From OFTM10 sp964196195 (lineage in GTDB: Bacteria > Actinomycetota > Acidimicrobiia > Acidimicrobiales > Aldehydirespiratoraceae), in assembly GCA_964196195.1 (NCBI GenBank), contig CAXMSE010000078.1, positions 1 through 43,612 on the forward strand: DNA of 43,612 bases, read 5' to 3'. The stretch's first letter is position 1. Each line of letters starts with the position of its first letter. Below the pieces are notes generated by a model. It made no database searches, had not been told where the DNA came from, and worked only from the letters and a program-made list of their open reading frames with translations. The position numbers and the translations under genes are program-made. Of the stretch, positions 31,629 through 40,168 are shown in pieces.

Positions 31629-33620
31629 TCAGTCTTCGCCGTCTTCGGCGGCCCCCTCACGGATGGCCGCAACGACGCCTGGGTCGGCGAGGGTGGTGGT
31701 GTCGCCCAGTTGGTGTCCGTCAGCCACATCGCGCAAGAGGCGTCTCATGATCTTGCCCGAGCGGGTCTTGGGCAGATCAGGCACGAGATACACAGCCTTG
31801 GGGCGGGCCGTGGGGCTCAGCTTCTTCGCCACGTGTTGGCGAACTTCCTCACGCAACTCGTCGCTCGCCTCGACCGAACCAATGAGGATCACATAGCCCA
31901 CGATGGCCTGGCCGGTGATCTCGTCGGTAGCACCAACAACGGCCGCCTCGGCCACCGCGGGATGGTCGACGAGAGCCGATTCGACCTCAGCGGTGGAGAT
32001 CCGGTGACCGGAGACGTTCATCACGTCGTCGACCCGGCCCAGTATCCATAGGTAGCCGTCGGCATCCACGCGGGCTCCGTCGCCGGCGAAGTAGCGGCCT
32101 TCATAGGTCGACCAGTAGGTCTCCATGTAGCGCTCCGGATCACCCCAGATTCCTCGCAACATTCCGGGCCAGGGCCGGGTGAGGGTGAGATAGCCGCCTC
32201 CCTCGGTGACCACGTTGCCGTCGTCGTCGACCACCTCGGCGAAGGTGCCGGGAATCGGATGACAGCCCGAGCCGGGTTTGGTGGTGGTGACGCCCGGTAG
32301 AGGGCTGATCATGTGACCGCCCGTCTCGGTCTGCCACCAGGTGTCGACGATGGGACACGTCCGCGCACCGATGTGTTCGTGGTACCACATCCATGCTTCG
32401 GGGTTGATGGGTTCGCCTACCGTGCCCAGTACTCGAAGGGTGGAGAGATCATGGCCTGCCGGCCATTCAGGGCCCCATCGCATGAAGGTGCGGATCGCGG
32501 TGGGGGCGGTGTAGAGCTGGGTGACCCCGTAGCGCTCGATGATGTCCCACAGGCGATCCTTGTTCCACGCCGCACGGTCGTCGCCGCGTTCTTCGGGGCG
32601 AGGCGTGTCGGGCGTTCCTTCGTACATGACCGACGTGCACCCGTTGGTGAGGGGGCCGTAGACGATGTAGCTGTGACCGGTGACCCAGCCGATGTCGGCG
32701 GCACACCAGTAGACGTCGGTGTCGGCCTTGAGGTCGAAAACGTACTTGTGGGTGAATGCGGCCTGGGCGAGGTAGCCACCGGTGGTGTGCATGATGCCCT
32801 TGGGCTTGGCCGTGGTGCCCGAGGTATAGAGGATGAAGAGGAGCTGCTCTGAGTCCATGGGCTCAGCCGGGCAGTCGGCGGCTGCGTCGGCCATGACGTC
32901 GTGCCACCAGTGGTCGCGGCCCTCCACCATCTCGGGATCGGTGCCGCAACGGTCGACCACGATCACGTTCTCGACCGTGGCGGCGCCGGCCGACAACGCT
33001 GCGTCGACATTGGGCTTGAGGGCCGCCGGTTCGCCGCGGCGATAGCCCGCGTCGGCCGTGATCACGAGGCGTGCCTCGGCATCTTCACAGCGATCGGTGA
33101 TGGAGTCCGGCGAGAACCCGCCGAAGATCACGGAGTGGGTTACACCGATGCGGGTGCAGGCCAGCATCGCTATAGGAAGCTCCGGGATCATCGGCATGTA
33201 GATCGCGACCCGGTCGCCCTTTTCGAGCCCGAGTCGCTTCATCACATTGGCGAACCGCTGCACATCGTCGAGTAGCTCGGAATAGGTGATGGTGCGGGTG
33301 TCGCCGGGTTCGCCTTCCCAGTGGTAGGCGACCTTGTCGCCCTTCCCGGCCTCGACATGGCGATCGAGGCAGTTCTCGCTCACGTTGAGTTCACCGCCGA
33401 TGAACCACTTCGAGAAGGGCAGTTCCCACTCGAGGGTGGTGTGGAAATCGGTGGACCAGGTGACGAGTTCACGCGCCTGGCGAGCCCAGAAAGCCTCGTA
33501 GTCGGCCTCGGCTTCCTCGTACAACGAGAGATCGTTGGTCAAGGCCGCGGCGGCGAACTCCGGTGCTGGCGGGAACCTTCGGTCCTCGCTCTCATAGATC
33601 TCGATCGACCCTTCGGCCAT
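31629..33620 (-). CDS. acs: Acetyl-CoA synthetase
   Basis: This 663-residue ANL-family enzyme makes acetyl-CoA from acetate, ATP and CoA. Visible motifs are ILYTSGTTAKPKGIMHT (P-loop), WCAADIGWVTGHSYIVYGPL, DTWWQTETGGHM and the C-terminal catalytic loop with acetylatable Lys, PKTRSGKIMRR. YFAGDGARVDADGY is the hinge region. I start at ATG 33620 (MAEGSIEIYES) because AAGGTG lies five bases upstream; an earlier GTG at 33650 is possible. It lies next to the HAD remnant, with 11 bases between them. Confidence 0.96.
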   Translation of the reverse strand: MAEGSIEIYESEDRRFPPAPEFAAAALTNDLSLYEEAEADYEAFWARQARELVTWSTDFHTTLEWELPFSKWFIGGELNVSENCLDRHVEAGKGDKVAYHWEGEPGDTRTITYSELLDDVQRFANVMKRLGLEKGDRVAIYMPMIPELPIAMLACTRIGVTHSVIFGGFSPDSITDRCEDAEARLVITADAGYRRGEPAALKPNVDAALSAGAATVENVIVVDRCGTDPEMVEGRDHWWHDVMADAAADCPAEPMDSEQLLFILYTSGTTAKPKGIMHTTGGYLAQAAFTHKYVFDLKADTDVYWCAADIGWVTGHSYIVYGPLTNGCTSVMYEGTPDTPRPEERGDDRAAWNKDRLWDIIERYGVTQLYTAPTAIRTFMRWGPEWPAGHDLSTLRVLGTVGEPINPEAWMWYHEHIGARTCPIVDTWWQTETGGHMISPLPGVTTTKPGSGCHPIPGTFAEVVDDDGNVVTEGGGYLTLTRPWPGMLRGIWGDPERYMETYWSTYEGRYFAGDGARVDADGYLWILGRVDDVMNVSGHRISTAEVESALVDHPAVAEAAVVGATDEITGQAIVGYVILIGSVEASDELREEVRQHVAKKLSPTARPKAVYLVPDLPKTRSGKIMRRLLRDVADGHQLGDTTTLADPGVVAAIREGAAEDGED

Positions 33621-33741
33621 AGCGTCACCTTCTTGTGCGGGGGCTGACACTCCGACCTTAGCCAGGCATGTCGGGCCGGTCGTTCTCGAGCGATCGGCTC
33701 CCCTGATCTAGGGTGGGCGAACGACCGGGAAGGGGAGCTAC

Positions 33742-34107
33742 ATGCTTCAGGAGTTCAAGGATTTCATCAACAAGGGCAGCATCGTCGACCTCGCCGTCGC
33801 GGTGATCATGGCCACCGCGTTCAAGCCGATCATCGACCGGCTCGTCGACGGAGTGATCATGCAGATCGTTGCGGCCATATTCGGTGAACCCAACTTCGAC
33901 TCCCTCACCTTCGACATCAGTGGCACACCGATCTTCTATGGCTCGGTATTCACTGCAGCCGTGAGCTTCGTCTTCGTTGCGCTCGCCGTGTTCTTCGTGC
34001 TCAGGGCCTACAACTCCACCAAGGCCGAAGAAGAAGAAGCAGCCCCGGACCGTCCGTCGGAGATCGACCTGCTCACCGAGATCCGCGACAGCCTCACCAA
34101 CCGCTGA
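33742..34107 (+). CDS. mscL: Large-conductance mechanosensitive channel MscL
   Basis: This 121-residue channel has the N-terminal amphipathic helix and first membrane helix (MLQEFKDFINKGSIVDLAVAVIMATAFKPIID). A periplasmic loop (residues ~40-70), second membrane helix (VSFVFVALAVFFVLRAYN) and C-terminal acidic helical bundle follow. It releases solutes during hypo-osmotic shock. AGGGGAGC precedes the ATG. It is convergent with the OsmC gene. Confidence 0.97.
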   Translation: MLQEFKDFINKGSIVDLAVAVIMATAFKPIIDRLVDGVIMQIVAAIFGEPNFDSLTFDISGTPIFYGSVFTAAVSFVFVALAVFFVLRAYNSTKAEEEEAAPDRPSEIDLLTEIRDSLTNR

Positions 34108-34123
34108 TCGAGCCCATTGGCGA

Positions 34124-34555
34124 TCAGCCGACGAAGATGCACTCGGTGGTGAACTCGGCGCCGTTGACCACCGTCTTGTGCACCGGGCACTTCTGGGCGA
34201 TGTCGCTCAGCCGCATGCGCTGATCTTCATCGAAGGTCCCTTCGATGAAGATCTCGCTTCGGATCCGGTCGATGTAGCCCAACATGTCGTCGTCGCAGTC
34301 GGCGCAGTCGTCGGCGTGGACCTTGTCGTACTGGTATTGCGCCGAGACCGAATGCAGGTCCCAGCCCTTTCGTTGGCAATACATCGACAGGGTGATCGCG
34401 GTGCACGCGGCCACAGCCCCGAGGAGCAGCGAATAGGGGTTGGGGCCGGTGTCGGTGCCGCCCAAGTCGGTGGGTTCGTCGGCATGCCATACGTGGTTGC
34501 CGTCGCGGATTTCCACGGCGAAGCCGTTGGTGAGGTCTGCAGTGATCGTGGCCAT
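34124..34555 (-). CDS. OsmC-family peroxide-reducing protein
   Basis: This 143-residue OsmC/OhrA-fold protein carries the first catalytic-type Cys in GAVAACTAITLSMY and the second in AQKCPVHKTV, with GPNPYSLLLG before the first. Such proteins reduce organic hydroperoxides, or act on other electrophiles, using the two thiols. The extra cysteines in DDCADCDDD are unusual. The ATG (34555) is used because a longer frame (to 34600) adds residues with no family resemblance. The divergent enoyl-CoA hydratase-like gene starts at 34584. Confidence 0.9.
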   Translation of the reverse strand: MATITADLTNGFAVEIRDGNHVWHADEPTDLGGTDTGPNPYSLLLGAVAACTAITLSMYCQRKGWDLHSVSAQYQYDKVHADDCADCDDDMLGYIDRIRSEIFIEGTFDEDQRMRLSDIAQKCPVHKTVVNGAEFTTECIFVG

Positions 34556-34583
34556 GGAACGCAGCGTAGGGAATGCTGGGACT

Positions 34584-35360
34584 ATGGGTAACGAAGCCAC
34601 ATATGAACGCGACGGTCACGTCGCCACGATCAGATACAACCGACCCGAGGCGCTGAACGCGGTCAACGGCGCCATGCGCGAGTCGCTCGACGCCGTATGG
34701 ATCCGATTTCGCGAGGACGAGGAGGCCTGGGTCGCCATCGTTACGGGCGCGGGCAAGGCATTCTGTGCGGGCGCTGATCTACGCGACGGCGAGGGTGCCA
34801 CCGGCACCTGGCCGGGGTCGTTCTGGGAGTGGCCCACCATCACCACGTTCGAGAGCGGGATGGAGATTTGGAAGCCCACGATCGCGGCGGTCAACGGGCC
34901 GTGTGTCGGCTATGGGCTGACCGCTGCGCTCACCTGCGATTTTGTGCTGGCCAGCGAGCGGGCCTCGTTCGCGTATCCGGAGGTGACGATCGGGGTAGCC
35001 ACGATCGTCGGCGCGCTCCGACTTCCCGATCGAGTCTCCATGCCCGACGCCCTCGAGCTCCTGCTCACCGGCGAGTCCATCGACGCCGCACACGCCAAGG
35101 AGATCGGGCTCGCGTGGAGGGTGTTCCCCCACGACGATCTGCTCCTTGAGGCCCGATCTCTCGCCGAGCGCCTGTGCCAAGGTGCACCGCTGGCGGTGAA
35201 GGCCACCAATGAGATGGCCCATCGGGGCCGGAAGCTGCCATGGACCGATGCAGTGCGCATGGGCGAGACGATGCGTCGGGTCGTCGGTGCCAGCGAGGAC
35301 ACCGCCGAGGGTCGCGTTGCCTGGCGGGAGAAGCGTCCGCCTCGGTGGCGGGGGCGCTGA
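34584..35360 (+). CDS. Enoyl-CoA hydratase/isomerase family protein
   Basis: This 258-residue crotonase-fold protein has NRPEALNAVNGAM, GKAFCAGADLRDG and AAVNGPCVGYGLTAALTCDF, then FAYPEVTIGVATIVGALRLP. As in the first homologue (11385), the Glu that activates water in true hydratases is absent (YGLTAAL), while the second region keeps PEVTIG. Function is therefore uncertain. The ATG start follows a short region without an obvious ribosome site. It is divergent from the OsmC gene (28 bases between starts). Confidence 0.87.
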   Translation: MGNEATYERDGHVATIRYNRPEALNAVNGAMRESLDAVWIRFREDEEAWVAIVTGAGKAFCAGADLRDGEGATGTWPGSFWEWPTITTFESGMEIWKPTIAAVNGPCVGYGLTAALTCDFVLASERASFAYPEVTIGVATIVGALRLPDRVSMPDALELLLTGESIDAAHAKEIGLAWRVFPHDDLLLEARSLAERLCQGAPLAVKATNEMAHRGRKLPWTDAVRMGETMRRVVGASEDTAEGRVAWREKRPPRWRGR

Positions 35361-35363
35361 CGA

Positions 35364-37229
35364 TCAGTCGGGATCGATCACCGGGAGGTAGACGGTCATC
35401 GAGGTGCCCTTTCCCTCCACCGACTCCACACCGATGTCGCCGCTCCAGGCTCTTACGGTGCGCCGAGATGCCGCCAGCCCGATTCCGTTGCCGTCTTCCT
35501 TGGTGGTGAAGTAGGGCTCGAACATCCGTGCCTTGAAGACATCGGCCACACCACAGCCATTGTCGATCACCGAGATCGCGACGTGGGGACCGGCGGACAG
35601 CGCCTCATGGTCTCCGTCGGCCACGTCGACCACCGCGACCTGAACCGCGATCTTGCCGCGGGGCTCCACGGCGTCTCGGGCATTGATGACAAGGTTGGTG
35701 ACGACCCGCTCCAGACCCGATCGGTCGGCCGCTGAGTGGTGGCCATCGGAACTGTCGACGAACGCCAGGTCGGTCTGGTGCTCGACGAGGACCCTGAGCA
35801 TGTCGGCCAGCCCGGCGACGACCTCGCCAACCTCGACGGGACCGACACGATTGCGGCTCGGGCGGCTCATGGCCATCAGATCCTCGGTGATGTCACATGC
35901 ACGATCGATCGCCTCGTTCGCGGCCTCGACGCGTTGACTGGCACCGTCGGGGAGATCGAGCACACCCAGTTGGAATCCGATCGAAGCCAACAGGTTGTGG
36001 AGATCGTGGGCCGCGCTGCCCACGACGCCGGCCACCGAGCCCAGGGCGGCACCGTCGAGCAGCATCTCTTCGAGGCCACGACGACTGGTGACGTCTTCGA
36101 GGGTGCCGACCGCGCCGAGCTGTTCCTCATCTGCCTGGGGTCGGCTGAGGGTGAGACGCAACTCACGCGCATCGGGGCTCGTGCGCGTGCGGATCTCGGT
36201 TACGTACCGGCCTTGGCCGTCCCACCGCACCAACTCACTGCGCAGCCGCACCACGTCGGCAGCATCGAACAGTTTCATCCAGCCGGTGCCGAGCAAGGCC
36301 CCAGGAGTGGTATCGAAATCGGCCGCGATTCGAGCGTTTACGTAGGTCCATTCACCGGAGGAATCGGTCAGGAAAATCCCGACCGGTGCCATCTCAACGA
36401 GGGCGTTGAAGATCTTCTGGCTGCTTCGCTCCGACGCCTCGATCCGGCGGCGTCCGGTCACGTCTCGGGCGTTGAGCACAATCCCGCGCACGATCGGATC
36501 GGTGCGGTAATCGGTGAACAGCGTCTCCACGGTGAGCCACTCCCCATCGCCGCGGAGAAGACGCATGTCGATGGGGCCCTTGGTGGCACCGGGGTCGTCG
36601 AGAGCTTTGCGGAACAGGTCGAGCATCTTCTCGAGGTCCTCGCGATGGACGTAGCTGCTCCAGTCCTCCTGCATGACCGTGGCGGAGCGCTGAAGCAGGG
36701 TGGCGACGGTGGGCGTGACGTATTCGATACCGCCACGTTCATCGAGGATGGCGATCACGTCGCCCGCACTCGAAACAATCGACCGAAGCCTGCGCTCGCT
36801 CTGGGAGAGCCGACGCTTTGCCATGACGCGGCTGGTCACGTCTCGGAGGGTGGTGACGATCCCCTCGACACCGCGGCGGTCGAGCAGGTTGGAACTCACC
36901 GCCTCGATCCAACGCCAGCTGTCGTCGGCATGTCGAGCCCGGTACTGCACACGACCCCTTCCGCCGACATCTTCGACGAGATCGGCGGACACGCTACGCA
37001 CCCGTTCGATGTCGTCGTGATGCACGAGCGACCACGCCGAGGCGGCCAGGAACTCATCGGGGTTGTAGCCGAGCACGGCAGTTACCGCGGGCGACACCCA
37101 CAACACTTCGCCGCTCGAATCGCTGAGCGTGCAGAACTCCGAAGCGTGCTCGAGCGCGGCGCGGCTGATAGCCGCGGCGGACGCTGACCCGCCGGCCACC
37201 TCCACGGTTCTCGAGCTCAGATCTGTCAT
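35364..37229 (-). CDS. Sensor histidine kinase with three PAS domains
   Basis: This 621-residue cytoplasmic kinase has PAS 1 (about residues 20-130), PAS 2 (about 140-260) and PAS 3 (about 265-385), each ending in a DVTSR/DVTGR element. A histidine helix AHDLHN follows, then the ATPase domain with NLVINARDAVEP, DNGCGV and GNGIGLAASRR. No membrane segment is seen. ATG 37229 is preceded by AGGAG. It is divergent from a NarL-type regulator (37484) with a 254-base spacer. The partner is plausible, but the kinase is of the HisKA type while NarL-type regulators more often pair with HisKA_3 kinases. Confidence 0.9.
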   Translation of the reverse strand: MTDLSSRTVEVAGGSASAAAISRAALEHASEFCTLSDSSGEVLWVSPAVTAVLGYNPDEFLAASAWSLVHHDDIERVRSVSADLVEDVGGRGRVQYRARHADDSWRWIEAVSSNLLDRRGVEGIVTTLRDVTSRVMAKRRLSQSERRLRSIVSSAGDVIAILDERGGIEYVTPTVATLLQRSATVMQEDWSSYVHREDLEKMLDLFRKALDDPGATKGPIDMRLLRGDGEWLTVETLFTDYRTDPIVRGIVLNARDVTGRRRIEASERSSQKIFNALVEMAPVGIFLTDSSGEWTYVNARIAADFDTTPGALLGTGWMKLFDAADVVRLRSELVRWDGQGRYVTEIRTRTSPDARELRLTLSRPQADEEQLGAVGTLEDVTSRRGLEEMLLDGAALGSVAGVVGSAAHDLHNLLASIGFQLGVLDLPDGASQRVEAANEAIDRACDITEDLMAMSRPSRNRVGPVEVGEVVAGLADMLRVLVEHQTDLAFVDSSDGHHSAADRSGLERVVTNLVINARDAVEPRGKIAVQVAVVDVADGDHEALSAGPHVAISVIDNGCGVADVFKARMFEPYFTTKEDGNGIGLAASRRTVRAWSGDIGVESVEGKGTSMTVYLPVIDPD

Positions 37230-37483
37230 CTGTCCACTCCTGCACTGAATAGCCACCCATCACAGCCGTTCAACGCCTACCAATCGGCCGCACCCACCGG
37301 ACCCTTGATGAGTTGGCGGGAATTTGGTCCGCGGATTCACGTGACAGAGGTCATTGCTCATCATGAGCAGAAAGTCCTGACATGTGGAGCAGTTCGCCTT
37401 GAACCTGCCCCCCGTCCGCCGACTGAATCCATGACGGGTGTGGGTGAGAGAGAGATAGCACCCGAAAGAGACAAGGAACTCCA

Positions 37484-38155
37484 ATGACGATTCAGGTCTT
37501 CCTCCTTGACGACCACGAAATGGTCCGCCGAGGTCTACGCGACATCCTCTCGATCGAAGATGATCTCGAAGTAATAGGTGAAGCAGGGACCGTTGCCGAT
37601 GGCGTGAAACAGATCGAGGCGCTGAAACCTGATGTGGCGATCGTCGACATCGTGTTGCCCGATGGCAACGGTGTCGAAGTGTGCGAAGCGCTCCGCCAAT
37701 ACGCACCCGATGTGAGAATCCTGGTGCTCACATCGTTCTCCGATGACGAAACTCTTTTCGCTGCCATCAGCGCCGGCGCGGCCGGCTATGTGTTGAAGCG
37801 GGTGGGCAGCGACGAACTCGTCAGATCGGTCCGCTGCGTCCACGCCGGCCAATCGCTGGTGGATCCTCGTCTCACTGATCGCATGTTCGATCGGCTCCGT
37901 TCAGGCCAGTCCGAACACGAGGAGCGCCTCGCCGAGCTCAGCGATCGCGAGCGCGAGTTGCTCGAACTCGTGGCCGAAGGACTGACCAATCGACAGATCG
38001 GCAACCGACTTCACCTGTCGGAGAAGACAGTGAAGAACTATGTGTCGACGATGCTGAAGAAGCTCCACATGGACACGCGAACCGAGGCGGCGGTCTTCGC
38101 CACCCAGCTGGCCACCCGCCGGCGCACTGATACTTCGTTCCAACGCGGCGGCTGA
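37484..38155 (+). CDS. NarL/FixJ-family response regulator
   Basis: This 223-residue regulator has a receiver domain (residues 1-120: FLLDDHEMVRRGL, phospho-acceptor Asp in DVAIVDIVLPDG, Lys in YVLKRVGSDELV) and a LuxR-type helix-turn-helix (LSDRERELLELVAEGLTNRQIGNRLHLSEKTVKNY). AAGGAACTCCA precedes the ATG. It is divergent from the three-PAS kinase. The long leader (37230-37483) may hold its promoter, but I found no strong hexamers. Confidence 0.93.
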   Translation: MTIQVFLLDDHEMVRRGLRDILSIEDDLEVIGEAGTVADGVKQIEALKPDVAIVDIVLPDGNGVEVCEALRQYAPDVRILVLTSFSDDETLFAAISAGAAGYVLKRVGSDELVRSVRCVHAGQSLVDPRLTDRMFDRLRSGQSEHEERLAELSDRERELLELVAEGLTNRQIGNRLHLSEKTVKNYVSTMLKKLHMDTRTEAAVFATQLATRRRTDTSFQRGG

Positions 38156-38385
38156 GCGCTGTCGGACGGATCAGAATGTCGGGATCTGAGACCCTTCCGA
38201 TTGGTGTCGTTGGCCTCTGAGGACGACCTTTACGCGTGCCGATACGTGGGAGGGGTCCTCCTCCCGGCCGCTCGCTCTTGTTCTCGGTGAGATAATTGGC
38301 TTGACCCCTGGATACCCTCGCGGGCCTCTGGTCCAACGACCGCGGGCGCGGGGTTCGGACACGCTCAGACTCAGGGCCGGCAGCT
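38156..38385. other. Convergent spacer with one hairpin
   Basis: This 230-base gap lies between the NarL-type regulator and the oppositely oriented membrane-anchored protein. It holds the inverted repeat GGGAGG-GGTCCT-CCTCCC at 38248-38265, which may act as a terminator for both transcripts. I see no gene. Confidence 0.5.
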
Positions 38386-39105
38386 CTAATCGCTGCCGCG
38401 GTTGCTCTTCTCGACGCCCAAGTTCCCGCCGTCTCCGCTGCTTCCTCCGCTCCCTTGGTTCCCCTTGCCGTTGCCGATCCCGTTTCCGCTGTCGTTGCCA
38501 TTGTTGCCCGCTTCGACCGGCGATTCCTGCTCGCCGGTGGATGTGGCAGGCGGATTGGCGGTCGTTGGGGGGCCTTCTGCAGTGGTTGTAGCCACGGGCT
38601 GAGCGGTGACGCTTGGCGCGGCGCCCGCTGTGTCGGCTCCTTCAACCTCGCCAGTGGTTGTCGGCGAGGCAACCCTTGAAGCGTTCCCCACACCAAGAAC
38701 ATCGTCGGTGCCGGCGTTGTCGACATCCGCGTCGTCGTTAGCTCTGTCGTCGGTCACCAGCCTGGTGTTGCCGGTCTCAGCGCCGGGTGCGTTGTCGCCG
38801 ACGAGATCGGTCACCGGGTCTGGACTCGATCCCCGGGTCGCCAGCAAGGTGACTCCAGCCAACACCATCGCCGACACAACGATGATGGGCACACGCGACC
38901 TGAGCGCGGCGAAGCGTGTGACGCGACGCGATGCCTTGGCGGCACCGACAACCGCGGAGGAGCGGAGGGCCACACCTGGTCCCAGCGGCGCGGTTCGACT
39001 GAGATCGACGAGCAGCTTTCCGACCCCTTCGAATCCGGGAACGGTCGTTCCCGCGGCGGCCGCGTCGAGAACTCCGGCAGCGTCCTGGTAGGGATGTGCG
39101 CTCAT
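38386..39105 (-). CDS. Single-pass membrane protein, probable partner of the upstream sigma factor
   Basis: This 239-residue protein has a cytoplasmic part of ~70 residues, a membrane helix (VPIIVVSAMVLAGVTLLA, about residues 72-89) and a long low-complexity outside part: an acidic/Thr-rich section, then a Gly/Asn/Ser-rich end (GNGIGNGKGNQGSGGSSGDGG). Its ATG overlaps the stop of the sigma-like gene by four bases (ATGA). The layout suits a regulator of that sigma factor, but there is no zinc anti-sigma motif and I recognise no family. The function is inferred from position only. Confidence 0.6.
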   Translation of the reverse strand: MSAHPYQDAAGVLDAAAAGTTVPGFEGVGKLLVDLSRTAPLGPGVALRSSAVVGAAKASRRVTRFAALRSRVPIIVVSAMVLAGVTLLATRGSSPDPVTDLVGDNAPGAETGNTRLVTDDRANDDADVDNAGTDDVLGVGNASRVASPTTTGEVEGADTAGAAPSVTAQPVATTTAEGPPTTANPPATSTGEQESPVEAGNNGNDSGNGIGNGKGNQGSGGSSGDGGNLGVEKSNRGSD

Positions 39106-39557
39106 GAGGGACCAAGCCTTTCCATCAGTCGACTGACTCCTCTGTGAGCGGCCGCACGCACGCGCTCGATGGGCCGAGCGATCACGAGGGCAATGTCCGC
39201 CTCGGACAACCCGGCGATCACACGTAAGGCGATCACGTCCATCTCAATGGGGCTCAGCGCCCGGATGGCCCGGATCGTGAGGTCGTCGCTATCGTCTGGT
39301 GGCGGTTGGGCGATCTTGTCGTCTCGGGCCGTGCGCAACAGCCAAATGAGGGGCTCGAAGCCCTCGGGCTGAGCAGGCAGAGTGTGGGCTGCTCGGACCC
39401 AGATGTCATCGGAGTTGGCGAGGGCCTCGGGGTCTACCACCGCCAGATACCGCTCGATCACCGGGTGGTAGCGCTCGTAGAGGTCCGCCCACGCTAGTGG
39501 GTCACCCCGTCGCGCCGCGGCGACAGAGGGGTCCTCAACATCGAGCACAAGGGTCAT
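39102..39557 (-). CDS. ECF-like RNA polymerase sigma factor
   Basis: This protein of about 151 residues has a region 2-like start (ARRGDPLAWADLYERYHPVIERYL, DDIWVRAAHTL) and region 4-like end (RALSPIEMDVIALRVIAGLSEADIALVI, PIERVRAAAHRGVSRLMERL). It is shorter and more diverged than the one at 8918. The ATG at 39557 has no strong ribosome site. A TTG at 39608 would add 17 residues, but a TTGACC promoter-like hexamer falls on the same bases, so I prefer the shorter form. It is translationally coupled to the next gene. Confidence 0.75.
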   Translation of the reverse strand: MTLVLDVEDPSVAAARRGDPLAWADLYERYHPVIERYLAVVDPEALANSDDIWVRAAHTLPAQPEGFEPLIWLLRTARDDKIAQPPPDDSDDLTIRAIRALSPIEMDVIALRVIAGLSEADIALVIARPIERVRAAAHRGVSRLMERLGPS

Positions 39558-40162
39558 GAATATGTATCGGCCAAAAGACCTATGCAATTGATCGATCTCT
39601 TGGGTCAATCGGCTCAGACGGTCCTCGAACTCGCCTGCCTAGTGGGGTGAAGGGCAAGTCCACCTCGGGACACTTGTCCTTACGCCGGGCCGGCTGGACA
39701 GAACGCGGCCGAAGCCGAGACAGAGGAGCGGTGGCCCGACACGCATCGTGAGCGACTCGGTGTCCGCCCAGCGCGGGGCCTCGGCGCTCCCGACCTGAAA
39801 GCCCTGAGACCCTGTGGCGACGTCATGAGCCCTCAGCGTGGCCCCACACCCCACCACCACTACCATCGACGCCGACCCGGGGTTTCGCGCCGCGAATTCT
39901 CCCGGCCCTGCCCCCGTCGAGCGGGTAGGAAACCGCGAACCCCCAGTTCAGGTTGGGTGCGCGTTGGCGCTCGGGAACGGTTTTCGCCGATTTGGGAACG
40001 TGGCCGCCCCGGGGCGACATGTTGCGGGTTGCGGAAACTCATGGGGTGGAAACTTCAGGGTTCTCGACTGTATTGATGCTATTGATGTAGTACCAATGAT
40101 TGTGGTGTTGTTTACGTCTCTATGCGATCCGCCAACGCAATAGTGCCGTCTAGAGTCAGGAG
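39558..40162. other. 605-base divergent spacer, no gene recognised
   Basis: This lies between the sigma-like gene (leftward) and the binding-protein gene (rightward). Short open frames cross it but none shows a known motif. The right end (40060-40160) is more AT-rich than its surroundings. It contains a 9-base direct repeat, TATTGATGC/TATTGATGT (40071-40088, differing only at the ninth base), which could be a regulator binding site. The GC-rich left part shows no clear signal. Confidence 0.45.
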
Positions 40163-40168
40163 GTGATC
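40158..40168 (+). promoter_or_regulatory. Full-length Shine-Dalgarno match overlapping a GTG start
   Basis: AGGAGGTGATC is complementary over its 11 bases to the usual 3' end of 16S rRNA. The only in-frame start near it is the GTG at 40163, inside the match, which is unusually close. Such a geometry could reduce initiation, or the real start could be another codon slightly downstream. No better in-frame start is seen before the signal peptide. Confidence 0.5.

Noticed and set aside
35736..37187. 483-codon plus-strand open frame opposite the three-PAS kinase
   Set aside because: The kinase on the minus strand has clear domain motifs; this is its antisense shadow.
39823..40076. Short overlapping frames in the spacer before the binding-protein gene
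   Set aside because: No motif, no good start, and overlapping frames on both strands.
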